Shown here: one piece after another, positions 14,064-23,368 of the stretch
Layout of the letters: each line of letters opens with the position of its first letter
How positions within the stretch are numbered: the first letter of the stretch is position 1
DNA from: Streptomyces shenzhenensis
GTDB taxonomy: Bacteria; Actinomycetota; Actinomycetes; Streptomycetales; Streptomycetaceae
DNA: 64,000 bases
Assembly (NCBI RefSeq): GCF_003688995.1
Contig: NZ_PENI01000005.1
Location: 62,001 to 126,000, forward strand
Reading direction: 5' to 3'
Translations under genes and position numbers: made by a program
Notes under the pieces: model-generated
Database searches by the model: none
What the model saw: only the letters and a program-made list of their open reading frames with translations
Told to the model about the DNA's origin: nothing

Positions 14064-14193
14064 GAGCTGCTCCTCTGCGTGAAGTGTGGGCCCGGGGCCC
14101 GGCGCGGCGAACGATCTTCTTCCATGCCCAACACTCTGCCGGTCCGAGGGCTTCCCGTCGTCGTCCCTGAGCAGGCAATGGGTCCTACTGCCG

Positions 14194-15030
14194 ATGGAGT
14201 ACGGTCCGATCCCCGTCATCCCACGGGTGGGCGAGGCAGGGCGGACACCCGGTCGCCCCGCGCCGCCACCGGACCTGCTACTACTCCTGTTCGTGGACCT
14301 CGACCCCGATCTCGCCGCGCTCCGCCCGCTCGGCGGCTTCTTCGTCCTGCGCACCACCGGAGCCGCCGGGGCGGATCCGGTCCGGCGGCTGCCGACGCTC
14401 GCGGACGCCTACGCCGACACGAGGTCGGATGTCTACGGAGCCCCGCTCACGTTCCGTGTGGAGGTCGTCGCGCGGCGGCTGCGCGCTCCCGAGCCGCGGG
14501 TGAGCGCGTCCATCGCCCAGCTGGGGCTCGCCGCCCGGCTGTGGTCGGCGGCGCTCGGCTGCGCCGCCCTGTACGGCCGTGTCCCCGACCTCGACCCGGG
14601 ACTGCTGCGCTGGGACCCGGACACCCGTGCCCCCGACGACCTGTGGCTGACCGAGGTGCGCGCCCTGCCCGGGACCGCCGCCGTGCTCACGGACGCCGTG
14701 CTGCACGCGCACCTGCGGCCCCTGGGCGACGCGCTGCGCGCACGCTACGGGATCGCCGCGGGCCTGCTGTGGGGGAACGCCGGCTCGGCGCTCGCCGGTG
14801 CGGCCCGGGAACTGGACCGGTGGGCGCGCGGCAACGGCCGCGGCGAGGTCGCGGACCGGGCCCGCGCGCTCACCGCCGAACTGTTCGCCCACCCCCTGCT
14901 GAGCCGCACCGGCACCTTCGCCGGAACCGCTTTCCGGCGCCGCAGCTGCTGCCTGTACTACCGGGCCCCCGGCGGCGGACTCTGCGGCGACTGCTGCTTC
15001 ACCCGGCCACCGCGCGCCCCCTCCGAGTGA
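14194..15030 (+). CDS. FhuF-like (2Fe-2S) siderophore-iron reductase family protein
   Basis: About 278 residues. The C-terminus carries RRRSCCLYYRAP followed by GGGLCGDCCF, i.e. a C-C-x10-C-x2-C arrangement like the 2Fe-2S site of FhuF-type ferric-siderophore reductases. The body has the Leu/Ala/Arg-rich helical pattern of that family (RVSASIAQLGLAARLWSAAL). These proteins reduce siderophore-bound iron in the cytoplasm. The start is unclear: no good ribosome site precedes ATG 14194, and GTG 14293 is an alternative that would remove the Pro-rich N-terminus. No iron-box is obvious in the divergent promoter region shared with the transporter. Confidence 0.75.
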   Translation: MEYGPIPVIPRVGEAGRTPGRPAPPPDLLLLLFVDLDPDLAALRPLGGFFVLRTTGAAGADPVRRLPTLADAYADTRSDVYGAPLTFRVEVVARRLRAPEPRVSASIAQLGLAARLWSAALGCAALYGRVPDLDPGLLRWDPDTRAPDDLWLTEVRALPGTAAVLTDAVLHAHLRPLGDALRARYGIAAGLLWGNAGSALAGAARELDRWARGNGRGEVADRARALTAELFAHPLLSRTGTFAGTAFRRRSCCLYYRAPGGGLCGDCCFTRPPRAPSE

Positions 15031-15302
15031 CGACGAGGGGACCGGCCGGCGAGAGCACGAGGGTCGCGGGTGCGCGTGGGACCGCCGAGCCGGCAGTACC
15101 CCCCGGACGTGTGATGAGGGTGTGCCCCCAACTGCTGCGCGCCGTCCGGGACATCGACGGGGCGGCCCAGGTCGTGCCGTGCGGGAGTTCGGCCGGGGCG
15201 TGAGGGCCGGTGCGCGGTCGGGCCGTACGCGGAGATCCGCAAGCAGGCTTAGCCCGCGCCGCGCGAGGGCACCATGGGGGGACCAGCGGGAGGGGAGCGG
15301 CC

Positions 15303-16523
15303 ATGCGTCGTGGAGGGCCTTCGGTTCTCGGGATCGTCCTGGCGGGCGGCGAGGGCAAGCGGCTGCTGCCCCTGACCGCGGACCGGGCGAAACCGGCGGT
15401 CACCTTCGGCGGCACCTACCGCCTGGTGGACTTCGTGCTCTCCAACCTCGTCAACGCCGACATCCTGCGCATCTGCGTGCTCACCCAGTACAAGTCGCAC
15501 TCGCTCGACCGGCACATCACCACCACCTGGCGCATGTCGAGCCTGCTCGGCAACTATGTGACGCCCGTCCCGGCGCAGCAGCGGCTCGGCCCGCGCTGGT
15601 ACCTCGGCAGCGCCGACGCGATCCTGCAGTCCCTCAACCTCGTGCACGACGAACAACCCGACTACGTGGCGGTGTTCGGCGCCGACCACGTCTACCGCAT
15701 GGACCCGCGGCAGATGCTCGGGCAGCACATCGAGGGCGGCGCGGGCGTGACCGTCGCGGGCATCCGCGTCCCCCGCTCCGAGTCCTCCGCGTTCGGCGTG
15801 ATCACCCCCGGCCCGGACGGGCGGAGCATCCGGCGGTTCCTGGAGAAGCCCGCCGATCCTCCCGGCCTGCCGGACGACCCGGAGCGCGTCTTCGCCTCGA
15901 TGGGCAACTACCTCTTCACCACCAAGGCGCTGATCGAGGCGCTCCGGCGGGACGCCGAGGACGAGTCCTCGGCGCACGACATGGGCGGTTCGATCCTGCC
16001 CCGGCTCACCGGCCGCGGCGAGGCGCAGCTGTACGACTTCGGCGACAACCATGTGCCCGGCGAGACCAGCCGGGACCGGGGCTACTGGCGGGACGTCGGC
16101 ACCCTGGACGCGTACTACGACGCCCACATGGACCTGATCGCCGAGCGTCCCGCCTTCAACCTGTTCAACCGCGGCTGGCCCGTCCACACCCACCCCAGCC
16201 AGCTCTCGCCGGCCCGCTTCAACGCCGGCGGCATGGCGAGCGAGTCCATCATCAGCGCCGGCTGTCTGATCCGCGGTCAGGTCACCCGGTCCGTGCTCTC
16301 CCCGGGCGTGGTGGTCGACCCGGGCGCCGTCGTCCAGGGCTCGGTGCTGCACGACAACGTCCATGTCGGCCGGGGCGCGGTGGTCCGTGGGGCCGTCCTC
16401 GACAAGAACGTCGACGTGCCGCCCGGCGCGACCATCGGCGTCAACCCGGAGCGGGACGCCGAGCTGTACACGGTCTCCGCGGGCGGGGTGATCGCCCTCG
16501 GCAAGGGGCAACCGGTCACCTGA
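15303..16523 (+). CDS. glgC: Glucose-1-phosphate adenylyltransferase (ADP-glucose pyrophosphorylase)
   Basis: A 406-residue enzyme making ADP-glucose from ATP and glucose 1-phosphate, the committed step of glycogen synthesis. It shows the nucleotidyltransferase loop [13 protein letters not shown] followed by KPAVTFGG, the substrate motifs [15 protein letters not shown] and [18 protein letters not shown], and a C-terminal left-handed beta-helix ([20 protein letters not shown]). ATG 15303 follows GGAGGGGAG; the frame extends 31 codons further upstream but without a site. It stands alone; no other glg gene is adjacent. Confidence 0.96.
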   Translation: MRRGGPSVLGIVLAGGEGKRLLPLTADRAKPAVTFGGTYRLVDFVLSNLVNADILRICVLTQYKSHSLDRHITTTWRMSSLLGNYVTPVPAQQRLGPRWYLGSADAILQSLNLVHDEQPDYVAVFGADHVYRMDPRQMLGQHIEGGAGVTVAGIRVPRSESSAFGVITPGPDGRSIRRFLEKPADPPGLPDDPERVFASMGNYLFTTKALIEALRRDAEDESSAHDMGGSILPRLTGRGEAQLYDFGDNHVPGETSRDRGYWRDVGTLDAYYDAHMDLIAERPAFNLFNRGWPVHTHPSQLSPARFNAGGMASESIISAGCLIRGQVTRSVLSPGVVVDPGAVVQGSVLHDNVHVGRGAVVRGAVLDKNVDVPPGATIGVNPERDAELYTVSAGGVIALGKGQPVT

Positions 16524-16668
16524 CGGGCCGCCGGGAGCGCCGCCGCTCGCGGCCCCGGCACCGCCGCGTGGGCGACGTGTCGCGGGCGCCGCCCGCGGGA
16601 TCCCCGGCTTCCCGGCCCGCGGACCTCAGGATGCAGACATCGATGTCGAGATCCGGAGGTCATCCGAG

Positions 16669-19008
16669 ATGAGAGTGACCCGGCGTCCGCGACTGTGCCT
16701 GGCCGGGGTGATGGCGGCGTCCGCGCTGTACGCCACCCCCGCCGCACGGGCCGCCGAGCCGACCGTCGGCCACCTCACCGACCTGGTCGACCCGTTCATC
16801 GGGACCCAGAACGAGGGCAACACCTTTCCCGGCGCGGCCGTGCCCTTCGGCATGGTGCAACTGTCCCCGGACACCGGGCACCGTACCGGCTACGACTACG
16901 CCGACCGCCGGATCCGCGGCTTCTCGCTGGTCCATCTCTCGGGCGCCGGCTGCCGCATCGGCGGCGACCTGCCCGCGCTGCCGACCACCGGGGACGTCAC
17001 GCGGACGGACTACGCCCGGTACGCGGCCGGGTTCCGGCACGAGGACGAGCGGGCGAGCCCCGGCTACTACCGGGTGGGCCTGTCCTCCGGGATCGGCACC
17101 GAACTGACCGCCACCGCCCGCACCGGAGTGCAGCGGTACACCTTCCCCGCCACCGACAAGGCCAACGTGCTGCTGAACGCGGCCCAGTCGCTGCACAAGC
17201 CGGTCGCCAACGCGGTGGAGATCCTCGACGACCGGACGGTGCGCACCGAGATCACCGGCCGCGGCTTCTGCCGGGACACCCCGCCCTACACCGTGTACAC
17301 GCTGACCCGCTTCGACCGGCCGTTCACGGCGTACGGCACCTGGGACGGCGCCACCGTCACGCCCGGCGCGCGGACCGGGTCCGGGGGCGCCTACCTCCGC
17401 TTCGACACGACCCGGGAGCGCACGGTCACGGCGACCACCGCCCTGTCGTACGTCGACGCGCACGGCGCGGCGGTCAATCTGCGCGCGGAGGGCGGCCGTT
17501 CCTTCGACGCGGTCCGCGACGCGGCGCGGCGGGCCTGGGCGGAGCGGCTCGGCACGGTCCGCGTCACGGGCGGCGACGAGACACGGCGGCGCACGTTCTA
17601 CTCCTCGCTGTACCGGTCGTTCCTCGCGCCGAACGTCGGCAGCGATGCGGACCGCCGCTACCGGGGCTGGGACCTGCGGGTGCACCGCGCGCAGGGCTTC
17701 ACGTACTACCAGAACTGGTCCCTGTGGGACACCTATCGCACCCAGTGCCAGCTGCTCGGCCTGCTCGCGCCGCGCGAGGCCCGCGACATGGCGGTCTCGG
17801 TGCTCAGGATCGGCGAGGAGGGCGGCTGGCTGCCCAAGTGGGGCTACGGCACGGTCGAGACGAACATCATGACGGGCGACCCGGTCACCCCGTTCCTGAC
17901 CAACGCCTACCAGCAGGGCCTGCTCGCCGGGTACGAGGAGCGGGCGTACCGCGCGCTGAAGCGCAACGCGGACGGCGTGCCGCCGGCCGGACTGCCGATG
18001 GCGGGCCGGGAGGCCAACGCGGAGTACATCGCGCACGGCTTCGCCCCGTACGACAAGGACCGCCCGCGGGCCAAGCTCGGCGACTCCGACTTCCACCAGG
18101 GCGGCTCGGTGACCCTGGAGTACGCGCTGTCCGACGCGATGCTGGCGCAGCTGGCGCGCGGCCTCGGCCACACCGGGGACGCCGCCCGGTACGCGGCCCG
18201 GTCCCGCAACTACCGCCATGTCTTCGACCCCTCGACGGGGTTCTTCCGGGCCCGGGACGCCTCCGGCGCCTTCACCGGACCGGCCGACCCGGCGCACAGC
18301 GTCGGCTTCCACGAGGGCACCGCCTGGCAGTACCAGTGGCTGGTCCCGCAGGATCTGCCCGGCCTGATCGGCCTGATCGGCGGCGAGCGGGCGGCGAACG
18401 ACCGGCTGGACGCGTTCTTCGGCTACGAGCGGCTGCTGGCCGACCCGGCGGGCACCGCCCGTCAGGTGTGGATGCACGGCGATCCGTACGACTACTACGA
18501 CGCCGGCAACGCAGGCAACGCCGACAAGTACAACCCGCAGAACGAGCCCGACCTCATCGCCCCGTACACCTATCTGTCGACCGGTCAGCCCTGGAAGACC
18601 ACCGATGTGGTGCACGCGGCGCTCACCCTGTTCACCGACTCGCCGGCCGGCATCACCGGCAACGACGACCTCGGCACCATGTCCGCCTGGCACGTGCTCA
18701 CCTCGATCGGGCTCTTCCCGGTCCAGCCCGGCTACGGCACCTGGGGCCTGTCCACGCCCGTCTTCGACCGGGTCGAGCTGGTCCTCGACCGGCGCCACTG
18801 GCCGAGCGGCGGGCTGACCGTGACCGCGCCCGGCACCTCGGCCGCCGACCGCTACGTCCAGACGGTCCGCGCCGACGGAGTGCCGTACGGCCGGACGTAT
18901 CTGACGACGGGTGCGCTGCGCTCCCTGCGGGCGCTCGCGTTCACGGTCGGCCCGCGCCCGTCAGAGTGGGGTACCGCACCTCAGGCGGCCCCACCTGCCC
19001 TGACGTGA
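16669..19008 (+). CDS. Secreted GH92 alpha-mannosidase family glycosidase
   Basis: A 779-residue exported glycoside hydrolase of family 92, calcium-dependent exo-alpha-mannosidases. A signal peptide (MRVTRRPRLCLAG... ending AARA) is followed by the family-defining N-terminal domain IGTQNEGNTFPGAAVPFGMV and QLSPDTG. The catalytic barrel contains YYQNWSLWDTYRTQ, GYGTVETNIMTGDP and the closing NDDLGTMSAWHVL. GGAGG lies 12 bases before ATG 16669, a little far but acceptable. It probably trims mannose from glycoproteins or fungal/plant glycans outside the cell. A GH38 mannosidase lies 11 kb away, but the two are not in one operon. Confidence 0.93.
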   Translation: MRVTRRPRLCLAGVMAASALYATPAARAAEPTVGHLTDLVDPFIGTQNEGNTFPGAAVPFGMVQLSPDTGHRTGYDYADRRIRGFSLVHLSGAGCRIGGDLPALPTTGDVTRTDYARYAAGFRHEDERASPGYYRVGLSSGIGTELTATARTGVQRYTFPATDKANVLLNAAQSLHKPVANAVEILDDRTVRTEITGRGFCRDTPPYTVYTLTRFDRPFTAYGTWDGATVTPGARTGSGGAYLRFDTTRERTVTATTALSYVDAHGAAVNLRAEGGRSFDAVRDAARRAWAERLGTVRVTGGDETRRRTFYSSLYRSFLAPNVGSDADRRYRGWDLRVHRAQGFTYYQNWSLWDTYRTQCQLLGLLAPREARDMAVSVLRIGEEGGWLPKWGYGTVETNIMTGDPVTPFLTNAYQQGLLAGYEERAYRALKRNADGVPPAGLPMAGREANAEYIAHGFAPYDKDRPRAKLGDSDFHQGGSVTLEYALSDAMLAQLARGLGHTGDAARYAARSRNYRHVFDPSTGFFRARDASGAFTGPADPAHSVGFHEGTAWQYQWLVPQDLPGLIGLIGGERAANDRLDAFFGYERLLADPAGTARQVWMHGDPYDYYDAGNAGNADKYNPQNEPDLIAPYTYLSTGQPWKTTDVVHAALTLFTDSPAGITGNDDLGTMSAWHVLTSIGLFPVQPGYGTWGLSTPVFDRVELVLDRRHWPSGGLTVTAPGTSAADRYVQTVRADGVPYGRTYLTTGALRSLRALAFTVGPRPSEWGTAPQAAPPALT

Positions 19009-19053
19009 CCTCAAGCGCCTCATGTGTCCCGCCCCTTTCGGCGGGTCGGAACA

Positions 19054-19083
19054 TCAGACTGTCGCTAACTGTGCGTAGTCTGA
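19054..19083. promoter_or_regulatory. Inverted repeat upstream of wax ester synthase gene
   Basis: TCAGACT (19054-19060) and AGTCTGA (19077-19083) form a 7-base inverted repeat with a 16-base spacer in a locally AT-richer stretch 70 bases before the next start codon. A TTGACC follows at 19090. It could be an operator or part of a promoter. Confidence 0.4.
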
Positions 19084-19153
19084 TCGTACTTGACCGTAAT
19101 CGTCGGTGGGGGGTTGACTGCTTGTCCACCCTCCGCCGATGCGAGGCAAGCCA

Positions 19154-20497
19154 TTGACATCCCATCTGCTCGCCCCCCTCGACCTGGCGTTCTGGAACAT
19201 CGAGTCCGACCTGCACCCGATGCACCTGGGCGCGCTCGGTGTCTTCGCCACGCACTCGCCCACCGCCGGCGCGCACGCCGCCGATCTGCTCGCCGCCCGC
19301 GCCGTCGCCGTGCCCGGACTGCGCATGCGCATCCGGGACGTGTGGCAGCCCACCGGCTCCCCGCTGACCCTCCCGCTTGCCTTCGGCGGCGCGGCCCGTG
19401 AACCCGATCCCGGCTTCGACCCCCTGAACCATGTGCGGCTGCACGCCCCCACCGACGACTTCCACACCGTCGCGGGCCGGCTGATGCAGCGCCCGCTGGA
19501 ACGCGACCGGCCGCCCTGGGAGGCGCACGTCCTGCCTGGCGCGGACGGTGTCTCCTTCGCCGTGCTGTTCAAGTTCCACCATGCGCTGGCCGACGGCCTG
19601 CGGGCGCTCAAGCTCGCCGCAGGCGTGCTCGACCCGGTGGAGCTGCCGCAGCGCGGACCCCGCCCCGCCGAGCCGCCGCGCCGCGCGGTGCCCGACCCGC
19701 GCAGGCTGCCCGGCCTGCTGCGCGGCGCCCTGTCCGACCTCGGCCGCGCCCTCGACATCGGCGCCTCCGTCGCCCTGTCCGGCCTGCGCGTGCGCTCCTC
19801 CGCCGCGCTCACCTCCGCCCCCAGCGGCACCCGCCGCACCGCGGGCGTCGTCCTCGACATCGACGACGTGCACCGCATCCGCAAGGCCGTCGGCGGCACC
19901 GTCAACGACGTCCTCATCGCCGTCGTCGCGGGCGCCCTGCGGCGCTGGCTCGACGAGCGCGGCGACGGCAGCGAGGGGGTCGCGCCGCGCGCCCTGATCC
20001 CCGTCTCCAAGCGCCGCCCGCGCACCGCGCACCCGCAGGGCAACCGGCTCTCCGGGTACCTGATACGGCTTCCCGTGGGCGAGTCCGACCCGCTGCGCCG
20101 CCTCGGCACGGTCCGTGCCGCGATGGTCCGCAAGAAGGACGCGGGACCCAACCGGGGCGCCGGCGCCGTGGCGCTGCTCGCCGACCACGTGCCCGCGCTG
20201 GGGCACCGGCTCGGCGGACCGTTCGTCGGCCAGGCCGCCCGGCTCTGGTTCGACATCCTGGTCACCAGCGTGCCGCTGCCCGGCCTTGGCCTGCGGCTCG
20301 GCGGCCACCAGCTGACCGAGATCTACCCGTTCGCCCCGCTCGCCCCCGGCCAGTCCCTGGCGGTCGCGATCTCGACGTACCGCGGCCGGGTCCACTACGG
20401 ACTCGTCGCCGACGCGCGGGCCGTGCCCGACCTCGACCGGCTGGCCCGGGCGGTGGCGGACGAGGTGGCGGCCCTGATCATGGTCTGCGAGGCCTGA
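19154..20497 (+). CDS. Wax ester synthase / acyl-CoA:diacylglycerol acyltransferase
   Basis: About 447 residues of the bacterial WS/DGAT family, which esterifies acyl-CoA to fatty alcohols or diacylglycerol and makes storage triacylglycerol. The catalytic HHxxxDG motif is present as HHALADG. The N-terminus LDLAFWNIES matches the family's conserved start, and NDVLIAVVAGALRRWL and the C-terminal VTSVPLPG are typical C-terminal-domain motifs. TTG 19154 has GAGG seven bases before it and I prefer it over ATG 19139, which has none. The protein begins directly at the domain, without signal peptide, consistent with a cytoplasmic/membrane-associated enzyme. From memory the closest S. coelicolor match would be its main DGAT. 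Confidence 0.92.
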   Translation: MTSHLLAPLDLAFWNIESDLHPMHLGALGVFATHSPTAGAHAADLLAARAVAVPGLRMRIRDVWQPTGSPLTLPLAFGGAAREPDPGFDPLNHVRLHAPTDDFHTVAGRLMQRPLERDRPPWEAHVLPGADGVSFAVLFKFHHALADGLRALKLAAGVLDPVELPQRGPRPAEPPRRAVPDPRRLPGLLRGALSDLGRALDIGASVALSGLRVRSSAALTSAPSGTRRTAGVVLDIDDVHRIRKAVGGTVNDVLIAVVAGALRRWLDERGDGSEGVAPRALIPVSKRRPRTAHPQGNRLSGYLIRLPVGESDPLRRLGTVRAAMVRKKDAGPNRGAGAVALLADHVPALGHRLGGPFVGQAARLWFDILVTSVPLPGLGLRLGGHQLTEIYPFAPLAPGQSLAVAISTYRGRVHYGLVADARAVPDLDRLARAVADEVAALIMVCEA

Positions 20498-20522
20498 GCG
20501 CGGCGGGCGGGCCCTGATCGCC

Positions 20523-20546
20523 GCGGCGCCCGGCCCGGGGCGCCGC
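20523..20546 (+). terminator. Hairpin terminator after the WS/DGAT gene
   Basis: Stem GCGGCGCCC pairing with GGGCGCCGC around a 6-base loop, 26 bases after the stop codon. Confidence 0.55.
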
Positions 20547-20656
20547 AGCCGGGCGGCGCACGGGTTTGGCGGTCCGGCCGGGTGCTCCGTAAGATTCCGC
20601 GTTCGACGGCGGGCGCGACCGGAGCGCCGTGCGGTGATCAGGGAAACGGCAGCGCG

Positions 20657-22153
20657 ATGACGGTGACAGAGGACGGTCCGACGGCTCCCGAGGGGACGTG
20701 GCAGCCCGGTGACGAAGCGGCGTACGGGCCGGGCATCGACCCCGAACGCCTCGCCGTGTGCCTCGACGTGCTGGCGGAACTCGACCGGATCGAGGTCGAC
20801 CACCCCGACGCGATCAGGGTGCGCCGGGCCACCTCGCACATCTACCGCACGGTCAAGCAGCGCCGCCGCCAGGAGCGCCGGGCCGCCAAGACCGCCCACG
20901 ACAAGACGGTCACCGAGGCCACCGCGACCGGCTCCGCGCAGCGCATCGACGACGAGACCGAGGGCATCCTGCCCTCCTCGGCGACCGAGACGGGCCGGAT
21001 CGCGGGGATACTCCAGCGCCCGCGCTCCTGCTACATCTGCAAGCAGCGCTACATCGAGGTCGACTACTTCTACCACCAGCTCTGCCGGGCGTGCGCCGCC
21101 GAGAACCGGGCCCGCCGCGAGGCCCGCGCCGACCTCACCGGCAAGCGGGCGCTGCTCACCGGCGGCCGGGCCAAGATCGGCATGTACATCGCGCTCAGGC
21201 TGCTGCGGGACGGCGCGCACACCACGATCACGACGCGGTTCCCGAACGACGCGGTGCGCCGCTTCAAGGCCCAGCCCGACAGCGACGAGTGGATCCACCG
21301 CCTGAAGATCGTCGGCATCGATCTGCGCGACCCCGCCCAGGTGGTGGCGCTCGCCGACTCGGTCACCGCCGCGGGCCCGCTCGACATCCTGATCAACAAC
21401 GCGGCGCAGACGGTGCGCCGCTCCCCGCAGGCCTACAGCGAGCTGGTCGCCGCCGAGTCCGCCCCGCTGCCGGCCGGTGAGCTGCCGGCCGCCGAGGTGA
21501 TCGGCGCCTTCGGCTCGGGCGCGGTCGCCGCGCTCCCGGTGGCCGGCGGCGGCGCCCTGACCGCGGAGGACGTGACCGGTCTTGCGCTCGTCTCCGGTTC
21601 GGCCTCCCTGGAGCGGATCGCGGCCGGTACGGCCATCGACGCCGGCGGGCTGGTCCCCGACCTGCACGACACCAACAGCTGGATCCAGTCGGTGGACGAG
21701 GTCACGCCGGTGGAGCTGCTGGAGGTCCAGCTGTGCAACTCGACGGCCCCGTTCATCCTGATCAGCCGGCTGCGCCCGGCCATGGCGGCCTCCCCGGCGC
21801 GGCGTACGTACGTCGTCAACGTCTCCGCCATGGAGGGCGTCTTCAGCCGGGGCTACAAGGGCGCAGGGCACCCGCACACCAACATGGCCAAGGCCGCGCT
21901 GAACATGCTCACCCGCACCAGCGCCCAGGAGATGTTCGACAAGGACCGCATCCTGATGACGGCCGTGGACACCGGCTGGATCACCGACGAGCGCCCGCAC
22001 CCCGACAAGGTCCGGCTCGCCGAGGCGGGCTTCCACGCCCCGCTGGACCTGATCGACGGCGCCGCCCGTGTCTACGACCCGGTCGTGCGCGGCGAGGCCG
22101 GCGAGGACCTGTACGGCGTCTTCCTGAAGGACTACGCGCCGGGCAAGTGGTGA
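20657..22153 (+). CDS. SDR-family oxidoreductase with N-terminal zinc-ribbon-like motif
   Basis: A 498-residue protein. The N-terminal 115 residues are helical and charged. A C-x2-C-x14-C-x2-C motif follows (CYIC ... CRAC, roughly residues 125-146), then a short-chain dehydrogenase/reductase domain: GKRALLTGGRAKIGMYIAL (nucleotide loop), ILINNAAQTVRRSP, VVNVSAMEGVF and the AxKAAxN-type segment HTNMAKAALNML. The usual YxxxK catalytic pair appears altered (HTNMAK, with Asn where the Tyr region would be), so it may not act as an ordinary dehydrogenase. The domain is also longer than a normal SDR, with an insert of about 80 residues (Gly/Ala-rich, 275-350). ATG 20657 has only a weak AGGGA upstream. 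The function is unknown. Confidence 0.8.
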   Translation: MTVTEDGPTAPEGTWQPGDEAAYGPGIDPERLAVCLDVLAELDRIEVDHPDAIRVRRATSHIYRTVKQRRRQERRAAKTAHDKTVTEATATGSAQRIDDETEGILPSSATETGRIAGILQRPRSCYICKQRYIEVDYFYHQLCRACAAENRARREARADLTGKRALLTGGRAKIGMYIALRLLRDGAHTTITTRFPNDAVRRFKAQPDSDEWIHRLKIVGIDLRDPAQVVALADSVTAAGPLDILINNAAQTVRRSPQAYSELVAAESAPLPAGELPAAEVIGAFGSGAVAALPVAGGGALTAEDVTGLALVSGSASLERIAAGTAIDAGGLVPDLHDTNSWIQSVDEVTPVELLEVQLCNSTAPFILISRLRPAMAASPARRTYVVNVSAMEGVFSRGYKGAGHPHTNMAKAALNMLTRTSAQEMFDKDRILMTAVDTGWITDERPHPDKVRLAEAGFHAPLDLIDGAARVYDPVVRGEAGEDLYGVFLKDYAPGKW

Positions 22154-22320
22154 CAGCGGCCCGCCCGGTGGGTCGGCGTGCCCGGCGCGCGGGTCAGGCG
22201 GCGGTCCGACGGCGTCAGACGCGCTCTGGCCTGTTGTCCTCCGGCGGCGTCCGTGTCGCGGACGGGATCCGGGGCGTTCGTCGGGGTCCCGGGCACCCCT
22301 CCGTCACGGCCGGTGCGGGG

Positions 22321-22716
22321 TCAGTCGACGGCGCCGAGGCGGGAGTGGCGGGCCGCGACCAGTTCGAGTACGGTGCGCCAGTCCTCCAGGACGCCCGCGT
22401 CGAAGGTGACGGTCCGGCTCTCCTCGGCGGCGTGCTGGAGGCGCTGCAGGTCGTCGTCGGCGGTCGGGCCGCGATGGCGTACCAGTTCGTATACACGTTC
22501 GCCGAGCAGCGGCCGTACGGCCTCGGCGGCGTGTATCGCCTGGCCGGCCGGGTCGCCCGGGCACAGCAGCTGCCCGACGCCGTGCACCAGCCCCGCGACC
22601 TGGAGCTCCTTGTCGGCGGGGCGCGTGCGGCGCAGCAGCGCGGCGGTGCGCAGCGCATGCTCGTACCGGCAGGCGTACAGCAGATCCATCAGCTCCTCGA
22701 CGCTGCGCAGCTCCAT
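22321..22716 (-). CDS. HD-domain-like protein with a degenerate metal site
   Basis: A 131-residue helical protein similar to small HD-superfamily proteins: RYEHALRTAALLRR, then VAGLVHGVGQLL and AIHAAEAVRPLLGERVYELVRHRG. In active HD phosphohydrolases the second motif reads HD; here it is HG, so the metal-dependent activity is doubtful while the fold is probably kept. GGAGG eight bases before the ATG at 22716 supports the start. Convergent with the SDR gene; the upstream region is the long leader at 22717-23161. Confidence 0.7.
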   Translation of the reverse strand: MELRSVEELMDLLYACRYEHALRTAALLRRTRPADKELQVAGLVHGVGQLLCPGDPAGQAIHAAEAVRPLLGERVYELVRHRGPTADDDLQRLQHAAEESRTVTFDAGVLEDWRTVLELVAARHSRLGAVD

Positions 22717-23161
22717 GCGTCAGTCCTCCCGCGAGACAGCCGTTGCCTTGTGTCAGCAGATCATGGAGAGCTTGCGACTCGGCCAACGGGACTTGAACTG
22801 CACAGCGCCGGGTTCCTGTGTTCGACCGCTACGCCGAGCGAGTGAGGACGAGTGACGCATTACACTACAAACTCGGACAAATTGGTGTCGGTGGAGCACG
22901 GCGTGACGCGGGAACGTTACAGCTTGTTTGCACTCCCGATCGAGCGGACCCCCGCTCATTTGGTTACCCTGGAGGGAGGCGGACAGCAGCATGGGTCTCA
23001 CCCACACCCACGGTCCGTCCGGGGGCCGTCCGGTCCATCACGGCCGGCTCTGCCACGAGTACCGGCGCCACCGCGTCCGAACTGGCCTTTTATCCAGACC
23101 CGAGCGGGCGTCGAGCACCGGAACGCGCCCCGAGGGTGACCCGACACATAAGGAGTGCGCG
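22717..23161. other. AT-richer intergenic region before a small peptide gene
   Basis: About 445 bases whose middle (22740-22990) is visibly richer in A and T than its surroundings, e.g. TTACACTACAAACTCGGACA near 22860. It holds the divergent upstream sequences of the HD-like gene and the small peptide gene. A short open frame at 22852-23139 starts with GTG behind GAGG but has no recognisable product. A promoter region or a small RNA are both possible. Confidence 0.4.
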
Positions 23162-23335
23162 GTGACACCGGAGAAGACGAATCGCGAGGAGCGCCCCAAG
23201 GAACGCCCGGAGCGGCTGGGCCGCAGGCCCGGACAGCTCGGCAGTCTCGACGTGTGGGCCCGGTCCGCCCCGATCCGCCTCGCGGGTTACGAGGACGACC
23301 TGGCCGAACCCCACATCCTGCCGAGCGTGGACTGA
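23162..23335 (+). CDS. 57-residue hypothetical peptide
   Basis: Starts at GTG 23162 with AAGGAG six bases upstream, a strong initiation region. The first 27 residues are highly charged (Lys/Arg/Glu), and the second half is mixed: SLDVWARSAPIRLAGYEDD followed by LAEPHILPSVD. The split into a charged leader and a Trp/Tyr-containing C-terminal part, and the strong ribosome site, suggest a real gene. No transmembrane or export signal is visible. A modified-peptide precursor is conceivable, but no modifying enzyme lies next to it. I do not recognise the family. Confidence 0.6.
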   Translation: MTPEKTNREERPKERPERLGRRPGQLGSLDVWARSAPIRLAGYEDDLAEPHILPSVD

Positions 23336-23368
23336 CCCGAGGGGCGCTCGGCCACGGTCGCCCGACGC

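Noticed and set aside
15114..15203. 29-codon frame starting MRVCPQLLRAV before glgC.
   Set aside because: No ribosome binding site and no recognisable product; probably chance.
22852..23139. Open frame starting VTHYTTNSDKLVSVEHG in the AT-richer leader.
   Set aside because: It has a weak ribosome site, but the second half is low-complexity Pro/Arg/His and nothing resembles a known protein; kept only as part of the leader description.
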